Shown here piece by piece: positions 1-4,515 of a stretch of DNA of 5,795 nucleotides (position 1 is the stretch's first letter; each line of letters begins with the position of its first letter). The notes below the pieces were generated by a model. That model did not search any database, was not told the DNA's origin, and was given only the letters and a program-made list of their open reading frames with translations. Source of the stretch: Planctomycetota bacterium. GTDB lineage: Bacteria; Planctomycetota; UBA1135; UBA2386. The position numbers and the translations under genes are program-made. The stretch lies in NCBI GenBank assembly GCA_020425915.1, contig JAGQQZ010000120.1:1-5795 (forward strand), written 5' to 3'.

Positions 1-1709
1 ATCGTGACGCGCCAGCGCGCCGTGTTGCGCGGTCGCGCGGTCGTGTCGTTGGTGGCGAGGTCCACGTCGAACGTGCCGGTGTCGGTGATCGGCGACGGGA
101 CGTAGTCCATTCCGTAGAGGCGTGCCGTGTCGTCCAGGCCGCGCATGCCGACGCGCGGTGTGACGAGCGGCGTGTTGTGGAGCTTGACCCACGTGTACGG
201 CACCGGCGTCGCGACGTATCCGACCTCGTAGTACATCTCCGTCGGAGCCGGTGAGTCACCGACGCCCTTCGCTGACGTGAACGGGTAGTAGCCCAGGTCC
301 CCCGCCAACGCTCCACCGCGATCGACTCCGCCGGCGAGACAGTCCAACTGCAAGGTCGTCGGCGACGTCCCCACGGCGCCGTTGACGTTCCCGGTCAGGT
401 CGACACCGAAGATCTGCAGCGTGATCGGCACGGCGAGGACGGAGGCACCGCTCGACACGTCGGTCTTGTAGCCGTAGACGCGGAACGTCGCGTCGAGCGA
501 GTCCGAGTGGTCACCGTCTCCGTCCGGGTCACGCGGCGTCCACAGCCGTTCCGGATGCGTCACGACGCGTACGCCCGGGTGGCCGAGCGGGTCCTTGGCC
601 GCGTCGGAGTAGTTTCGGATCGGCGGACACGGCAGCGCCTCGCCGTGCAGGTTCACGAACAGCGCGTTGCGGTACTTCCCCGGCGACACCGCCATGTCCT
701 CGAGCAGGACCTGCAATGGCGGTTCGCTGAGGCTCTCGGTCCCGAGCGCGACGCGCGCGGCGTGCATCCGGCCCGCGATCGGCGCGCGCGTGCAGTGGTT
801 GAAGCGATCCGCGATGGCGTGCGGCAGCGGATTGTCGGTGGCGTGGTAGCCGTTGACCTGGTTCCCGAAGTCGTCGCGGTAGTGACCCGAGAAGAAGTCG
901 GGCGTGAACAGCCGGTCGCCGCTCGCCGTCTTGTTCGGGTACCAGTAGGCGAACGGCGCCGCCGCGTCGGCCGCGAACTTCACGTTCGTCAGCGGGCAGT
1001 ATCGCTGGTCACGCCCGTAGCCGAATTCTGTGATCCAGTGCACCCGATACTCGAGGCCTCGGTTCGCGGACTCGATCCGACTGATCGCCGAATTCATCGC
1101 AGTCCGCGCGTCCTCGATCGTCATCGCCGTCGATGGTGCCGTCGCGAGTGCGAGCGCGTAGACGTCGTACACCTGCTTCGGCGGTGTCGCCTGCACCGGC
1201 AGGTGGATCACCGACCCGATCGACGCCGCGGTCACGCGGATCCCGCTTCGGAGTTGCGCGCGCACTCGGATGCGGACGTAGCGCATCAGCTCGCTCGACG
1301 GCACCGCCCGGACCTCGATCGAGCGCCACCAGATCCAGTCACCGTCGCGCTCGAGATTGCCGGACATCGTGTGGCCGGGGTCGACCGGCGAGCCACTGTC
1401 CAACAGCGTCGTCAGCACCGGGTTGTCGACGTCGTGATCGTCGAGAGCCTCGAGCAGGTTCGAGTCGCCGAGCGCGCCGCTCTCCACCCCGGACTGGATC
1501 TCGGCCATCATCGCGATCGCCTTCTGGTAGGCGAACACGCTGTCGTGGCTGATGCCGGTCTCGCGGTAGCTGATCGACATCTGCTGCAACATCACGAGCA
1601 GAGCCACGCCGACGATCGCGACCGCGGCGATCAGTTCGACGAAGCTCCACCCACCCTCGTCACGTACGGACCGGGTGCTGCGTGCGGTTGCTCGAATGTG
1701 GCTCGACAA
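1..1709 (-). CDS. Type IV prepilin-like protein, large, C-terminus cut by the window edge
   Basis: The frame is open for 569 codons from TTG 1709 to the left edge without a stop, with strong G/C preference at third codon positions. Residues 1-20 are a basic leader ending in EGG. A prepilin peptidase site follows, G20|W21-S-F-V-E25, with Glu at mature position +5 and a hydrophobic helix at about 23-41 (LIAAVAIVGVALLVML). This is the class III signal of type IV pilins and type II pseudopilins: cleavage and N-methylation by PilD, then assembly in the inner membrane. The next segment (about 55-75, AYQKAIAMMAEIQSGVESG) recalls PilV-type minor pilins. The remaining ~490 residues match no family I recognise. 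They hold four cysteines (238, 306, 361, 457), possibly disulfides, and an acidic DPDGDGDHSDSLD loop at 394-406. TTG is chosen because an in-frame TGA lies 11 codons upstream, AGGAA sits 6 nt before it, and no other in-frame ATG, GTG or TTG precedes the hydrophobic helix. Trp at +1 is unusual (normally Phe or Met). The prepilin class is well supported; the exact role (minor pilin, adhesin-like tip protein or pseudopilin) is inference. Confidence 0.85.
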   Translation of the reverse strand, partial: MSSHIRATARSTRSVRDEGGWSFVELIAAVAIVGVALLVMLQQMSISYRETGISHDSVFAYQKAIAMMAEIQSGVESGALGDSNLLEALDDHDVDNPVLTTLLDSGSPVDPGHTMSGNLERDGDWIWWRSIEVRAVPSSELMRYVRIRVRAQLRSGIRVTAASIGSVIHLPVQATPPKQVYDVYALALATAPSTAMTIEDARTAMNSAISRIESANRGLEYRVHWITEFGYGRDQRYCPLTNVKFAADAAAPFAYWYPNKTASGDRLFTPDFFSGHYRDDFGNQVNGYHATDNPLPHAIADRFNHCTRAPIAGRMHAARVALGTESLSEPPLQVLLEDMAVSPGKYRNALFVNLHGEALPCPPIRNYSDAAKDPLGHPGVRVVTHPERLWTPRDPDGDGDHSDSLDATFRVYGYKTDVSSGASVLAVPITLQIFGVDLTGNVNGAVGTSPTTLQLDCLAGGVDRGGALAGDLGYYPFTSAKGVGDSPAPTEMYYEVGYVATPVPYTWVKLHNTPLVTPRVGMRGLDDTARLYGMDYVPSPITDTGTFDVDLATNDTTARPRNTARWRVT

Positions 1710-1715
1710 TGGGGA

Positions 1716-1720
1716 TTCCT
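1716..1720 (-). promoter_or_regulatory. Shine-Dalgarno site for the TTG-started prepilin gene
   Basis: On the minus strand AGGAA is followed by six bases (TCCCCA) and then TTG at 1709-1707. This is good spacing for a ribosome binding site. It decides the start, because the frame holds no ATG or GTG between the upstream TGA and the prepilin peptidase motif. Confidence 0.6.
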
Positions 1721-1760
1721 GCCGGATTCATCGACCACGCTCGGCCCGAGGCTGGAGCGG

Positions 1761-1777
1761 CCCGATCTCGCATCGGG
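1761..1777. repeat. Short inverted repeat upstream of the Nudix-MBL gene
   Basis: CCCGAT (1761-1766) and ATCGGG (1772-1777) form a perfect 6 bp inverted repeat around a 5-base centre (CTCGC), ending 31 bp before the ATG at 1809. It could be an operator or a small leader hairpin. No T-run follows, so it is not an intrinsic terminator. Short palindromes are common at this base composition, so the functional reading is weak. Confidence 0.25.
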
Positions 1778-1808
1778 ACGCCGCATTGGCCAGAATCCCG
1801 ACACGCCG

Positions 1809-3317
1809 ATGAGCCCGAAACCCGCCAAGTCGAACCGGATCGCGTCCGCGATCGTCCTGCTCCGTGGCCAGGGGCCGTCGCTCGAGGTCTATCTGGCCGA
1901 GCGCGCCCCACAGCTCCGCTTCTTCGGCGGCTACCACGCGTTCATCGGCGGCGTCCGAGAGCCGATCGACGGACGCGACGACGCCGACGGCGACGACCGG
2001 ACCGCGATGCGCAACTGCGCCCTGCGCGAGCTGTTCGAGGAGACCGGGGTGCTCGTCGACGCCGACATCCTCGCCGCGACGACGCCAGAACAGCGCGCCG
2101 CCGTGCGTCGCGACCTGCTCGACCTCGAGACGGGCACGGAGCGGTGGAACGAACTCCTGACGCACTCGAGCGGTGATGCCCGACTGCGAGAGTTCTGCCG
2201 GATCACGACGCCGCCCTTCGCCCCCGTTCGATACGCCACCGCGTTCTTCGTCGCCGAACTCCCGGCCGGCCAGGAGCCCGAGATCGTCTCGGGCGAGCTG
2301 GTCGGTGGAGGTTGGTGGAACGCAGCGGCCGCGCTCGAGGCGTGGCGGCGGGGCGAGATCCAGATCGTGCCACCCGCGCTGATCCTGTTGGAGTGCCTCG
2401 CCTCGGGCGACGTCGACCGATTCTGTGCGGAGGCCAAGGCTCGCACCGATCGCTACGCGGCCGGCGAACTGCACCACGTCCGGTTCTCTCCCGGCGTGCT
2501 CCTCGCACCCCTGGAGACCCCGACGATCCCGCCGGCGACGACGACGAACTGCCTGCTCGTCGGGACCGAGTCGATCTGGGTGATCGACCCTGCTTCGCAC
2601 GACGCGACCGAGCACGAGCGGCTGTTCGCGATGTGCGACGAACTCACGCGCGACGGCGCACGGATCGCCGGTGTGCTGTCGACGCATCACCATCCGGATC
2701 ACGTCGGTGGGATCGCGGCGGTCTGCCGGCGCTACGACGTCGAAGTCCGCGCGCACGAGATCACGCTCGCCAGGCTGCCCGACGGATGCCCACACGGCGA
2801 ACCGCTGGCCGATGGCGACCGGATCGACCTCGGCCGGGCACCCGATGGTTCCGACGGATGGGAGCTCGAAGCGCTCTTCACGCCGGGGCACGACCGCGGC
2901 CATCTCTGCTTCCGTGAGACCCGCTACGGCGCGCTCGTCGCAGGCGACATGGTGTCGACGATCTCGACGATCATGATCGACCCACCCGAAGGCCATCTCG
3001 CGACCTACGTGGGCAGCCTCGAGCGCCTCGCGGCGCTCTCGATCGGTACGCTCTACCCTGCGCACGGCCCAGCCGTGCGGGAAGGCAATCGCGTGCTCGA
3101 CCGGTTCCTCACACACCGTCGGGCGCGCGAGGAGTCACTCGTCGCCGCGCTGGCTACGGGGCTCGGCACGATCGAAGAACTCGTGCCGGTCGTGTATTCG
3201 GACACCGACCCGCGCATGCACGCCTACGCGAGCCGCTCCCTCCGTGCCGGGCTCGACAAGCTCTGCGAAGAGGGACGCGCGCGCCAGCAGGGTGACCGCT
3301 GGAGTGCGATCGTGTGA
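1809..3317 (+). CDS. Nudix hydrolase fused to LACTB2-like metallo-beta-lactamase hydrolase
   Basis: The 502-residue product has two hydrolase domains. Residues 10-200 are Nudix: a strand IASAIVLL, a FFGGYHAFIGG loop (38-48) and the catalytic helix R73-E-L-F-E-E-T-G80. A further block, FAPVRYATAFFVAELP...WW...PP, resembles the NUDT19-like branch, which includes CoA diphosphatases. Residues ~220-502 are a metallo-beta-lactamase fold close to LACTB2. The metal motif is H293-H-H295-P-D297-H298, with further ligands in TPGH361, GD380 and YPAH419, so the dinuclear site is complete. The tail (~430-502, THRRAREESL...GLDKLCEEGRA) matches the LACTB2 winged-helix extension. There is no signal peptide or membrane segment, so it should be cytosolic. 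ATG 1809 fits because Nudix homology begins about ten residues in; upstream codons in this frame are antisense to the prepilin gene. No clear Shine-Dalgarno precedes it, so translation may be leaderless or weak. The family calls rest on motifs; the substrates are unknown. LACTB2 is an endoribonuclease, but related folds include thioesterases and glyoxalase II. Confidence 0.93.
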   Translation: MSPKPAKSNRIASAIVLLRGQGPSLEVYLAERAPQLRFFGGYHAFIGGVREPIDGRDDADGDDRTAMRNCALRELFEETGVLVDADILAATTPEQRAAVRRDLLDLETGTERWNELLTHSSGDARLREFCRITTPPFAPVRYATAFFVAELPAGQEPEIVSGELVGGGWWNAAAALEAWRRGEIQIVPPALILLECLASGDVDRFCAEAKARTDRYAAGELHHVRFSPGVLLAPLETPTIPPATTTNCLLVGTESIWVIDPASHDATEHERLFAMCDELTRDGARIAGVLSTHHHPDHVGGIAAVCRRYDVEVRAHEITLARLPDGCPHGEPLADGDRIDLGRAPDGSDGWELEALFTPGHDRGHLCFRETRYGALVAGDMVSTISTIMIDPPEGHLATYVGSLERLAALSIGTLYPAHGPAVREGNRVLDRFLTHRRAREESLVAALATGLGTIEELVPVVYSDTDPRMHAYASRSLRAGLDKLCEEGRARQQGDRWSAIV

Positions 3318-3324
3318 TCGATCA
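3315..3324. repeat. 10 bp palindrome holding both convergent stop codons
   Basis: TGATCGATCA is a perfect palindrome. Its left TGA (3315-3317) stops the Nudix-MBL gene and its right end, read on the minus strand, is the TGA (3324-3322) of the PilX-like gene. The two genes converge with 4 bp between stop codons. No GC stem plus T-run lies between them, so neither gene has an intrinsic terminator here and transcripts would overlap. Confidence 0.55.
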
Positions 3325-4455
3325 GCCGCCCGGCTTGAACGCGCGCGGCAGGCGGTAGCGACTCAGGAGATCGGACAACCGCGTGTAGGCATCCGGGTCG
3401 TAGTGGATCTCGATCGGATCGGTCGTGCCGACCAGCTGGGCGCCGCCGTTCACGACCAGGGATCCGTACAGATAGAACAGTCCCTCGACGCGGAGGTTGC
3501 CGTTCACGTAGAGCATACCGCGGATCTTCGTCGTCGAGGTCGACGTCAAGGTCAGGTCGCCATCGACGACGACGAGACCGTTGTCGATCGCCATCCCGTC
3601 GGCATCCGTCGTGTCGTTCGTGAACGCGACGATCGAATCCTGCGCCTCGAGCACGCTGCCGGGCGGCCGGCGCTCGATCACGACGTCGCTGTACGCGATC
3701 AGGTCCGACATCGGCATCGAGAAGATCGCCTCCGGCGACGCGTCGAAGCCGACGATCTTGGTCTCGGCCGGGGTTCCCGTCACCGTCGAGGTGATGATGC
3801 CGAGCAGCCCACCGGTCAGGTCGGACGCGAGCGCGGGCAGGCCACCGCCGTCGATGACGACCTTGTCGCTCATGTCGAGGTTCGAGACGTTGGGCAGATT
3901 GAGCGCGGCGATCGCAGGCAGTGAGAACTCGACGCCGCGCATCTCGGTCGACATCGCCGTCGACAACATGACACGGTTCGGCTCGTGGTCGAACGGAACC
4001 TCGTCGGAGTTGCGACGGTAGACGAACGCCCGCACGCCTACGTCCCACACGGTGCCGGCGGTGGACATGCCGAGCTGCGTCGACACGTCCTCGACGTCCT
4101 CGTGCCGCACCTCGTACCGCCCCCACAGATTCCCATCGATCGGAAACTCGCGCACGATCCCCACGGCCTGGTCGATCGTGTCGAACAACGGGGGATCCGC
4201 GGCCTCGTCGAGCTGCGGCGAGAAGTTCACGACCGGCTGCGAGTCCTGGCGACGGAACCAGCTGACGGCCTCGACGAGCCCCGAGCGCGCGAAGTTGTCG
4301 GCCAGTGCCTCGCGGCCGTAGCGAACCGAGTGGTCCTTGCGGTGCGCGGCGAGGAAGATCGAGTGGGAGACGATCATCCCCGAGGTGATGACGACGAACA
4401 GCAACGCCCAGACGAGCGCGCTGCCCCGTTCCGAGTCAGCCGAGCGGTAGTGCAC
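3322..4455 (-). CDS. PilX-like type IV pilus assembly / minor pilin protein
   Basis: The 377-residue product has a short charged leader (1-11, ending S-E-R-G) and then a hydrophobic helix at about 12-37 (SALVWALLFVVITSGMIVS). A helical segment with REALADNFARSGLVEAVSWF (49-67) follows. This is the pattern of PilX- and GspK-type proteins, whose helix starts with small residues plus Leu and lacks the +5 Glu. A membrane-anchored or pilus-associated extracytoplasmic protein is expected. Near the C-terminus three similar strands each carry a Gly-rich turn: GLVVVDGDLTL (293-303), GMLYVNGNLRV (313-323) and GSLVVNGGAQL (331-341), then IHYDPDAY (350-357). This resembles the beta-helical tail of many bacterial PilX-like proteins. 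The middle (70-285) matches nothing I know. GTG 4455 is the only plausible in-frame start before the membrane helix. The HD gene ends 60 bp upstream on the same strand. The pilus role is well supported; the exact subunit identity is not. Confidence 0.85.
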   Translation of the reverse strand: MHYRSADSERGSALVWALLFVVITSGMIVSHSIFLAAHRKDHSVRYGREALADNFARSGLVEAVSWFRRQDSQPVVNFSPQLDEAADPPLFDTIDQAVGIVREFPIDGNLWGRYEVRHEDVEDVSTQLGMSTAGTVWDVGVRAFVYRRNSDEVPFDHEPNRVMLSTAMSTEMRGVEFSLPAIAALNLPNVSNLDMSDKVVIDGGGLPALASDLTGGLLGIITSTVTGTPAETKIVGFDASPEAIFSMPMSDLIAYSDVVIERRPPGSVLEAQDSIVAFTNDTTDADGMAIDNGLVVVDGDLTLTSTSTTKIRGMLYVNGNLRVEGLFYLYGSLVVNGGAQLVGTTDPIEIHYDPDAYTRLSDLLSRYRLPRAFKPGG

Positions 4456-4469
4456 GAAGGCGGCATCGA

Positions 4470-4474
4470 CCTCC
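4470..4474 (-). promoter_or_regulatory. Possible ribosome binding site of the PilX-like gene, spaced far from its GTG
   Basis: GGAGG on the minus strand is the only strong Shine-Dalgarno match before the PilX-like gene, but 14 bases separate it from the GTG at 4455, longer than usual. An out-of-frame ATG (4466-4464) lies 3 bases after it and opens a 30-codon frame. Initiation at the GTG may therefore be inefficient or coupled to translation from upstream. Confidence 0.35.
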
Positions 4475-4478
4475 GACC

Positions 4479-4496
4479 GTTGCGAACTTGAGCAAC
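4479..4496 (-). repeat. Stem-loop in the HD to PilX-like gap (second of two)
   Basis: On the minus strand GTTGC and GCAAC pair as a 5 bp stem around an 8-base loop (TCAAGTTC). It begins one base after the first stem-loop and ends 4 bases before the GGAGG. It is weak on its own but could, with its neighbour, shape the 5' leader of the PilX-like gene. Confidence 0.3.
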
Positions 4497-4497
4497 T

Positions 4498-4512
4498 GTC
4501 TCGAAACGAGAC
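4498..4512 (-). repeat. Stem-loop just after the HD gene stop codon
   Basis: GTCTCG and CGAGAC form a perfect 6 bp stem with a 3-base loop (TTT on the minus strand), starting 3 bases after the TGA of the HD gene. No T-run follows (next bases AGTTGC), so it does not look like an efficient intrinsic terminator. It could protect the 3' end of the HD message, mark a processing site or partly attenuate read-through into the PilX-like gene. Confidence 0.4.
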
Positions 4513-4515
4513 GGG

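Larger units (their letters stand above)
1710..1808. promoter_or_regulatory. Divergent intergenic region with short repeats
   Basis: These 99 bp separate two divergent start codons and must hold or adjoin both promoters unless transcription enters from further away. I could not identify convincing -35/-10 or sigma-54 elements on either strand. Short repeats are visible: GGATTC at 1713-1718 and again at 1724-1729, 11 bp apart (one helical turn), and GAATCCC at 1793-1799, the inverted copy of GGGATTC at 1712-1718. The first copy overlaps the prepilin Shine-Dalgarno site. A regulator binding here is possible, but the repeats are short enough to be chance. Confidence 0.35.

Noticed and set aside
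507..1808. Plus-strand N-terminal extension of about 434 residues on the Nudix-MBL protein, giving 936 residues in total
   Set aside because: It is very Arg-rich with no recognisable domain, lies codon-for-codon antisense to the prepilin gene, and the Nudix fold begins about ten residues after ATG 1809.
1728..3116. A 462-residue minus-strand open frame
   Set aside because: It is exactly antisense to the Nudix-MBL gene, with Arg-, Asp- and Val-rich low-complexity content and no motif; the plus strand carries complete catalytic motifs.
3224..4126. A 300-residue minus-strand open frame
   Set aside because: It overlaps the PilX-like gene in another frame and is Arg-rich; the PilX-like frame has the membrane helix and repeats.
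4374..4466. A 30-codon frame with a close GGAGG before the PilX-like gene
   Set aside because: Its product is Ser- and Arg-rich with no membrane segment or similarity to anything I know, and it overlaps the PilX-like coding region; noted only as a possible translational effect.
4498..4512. Intrinsic terminator after the HD gene
   Set aside because: The stem is only 6 bp and no T-run follows on the minus strand.
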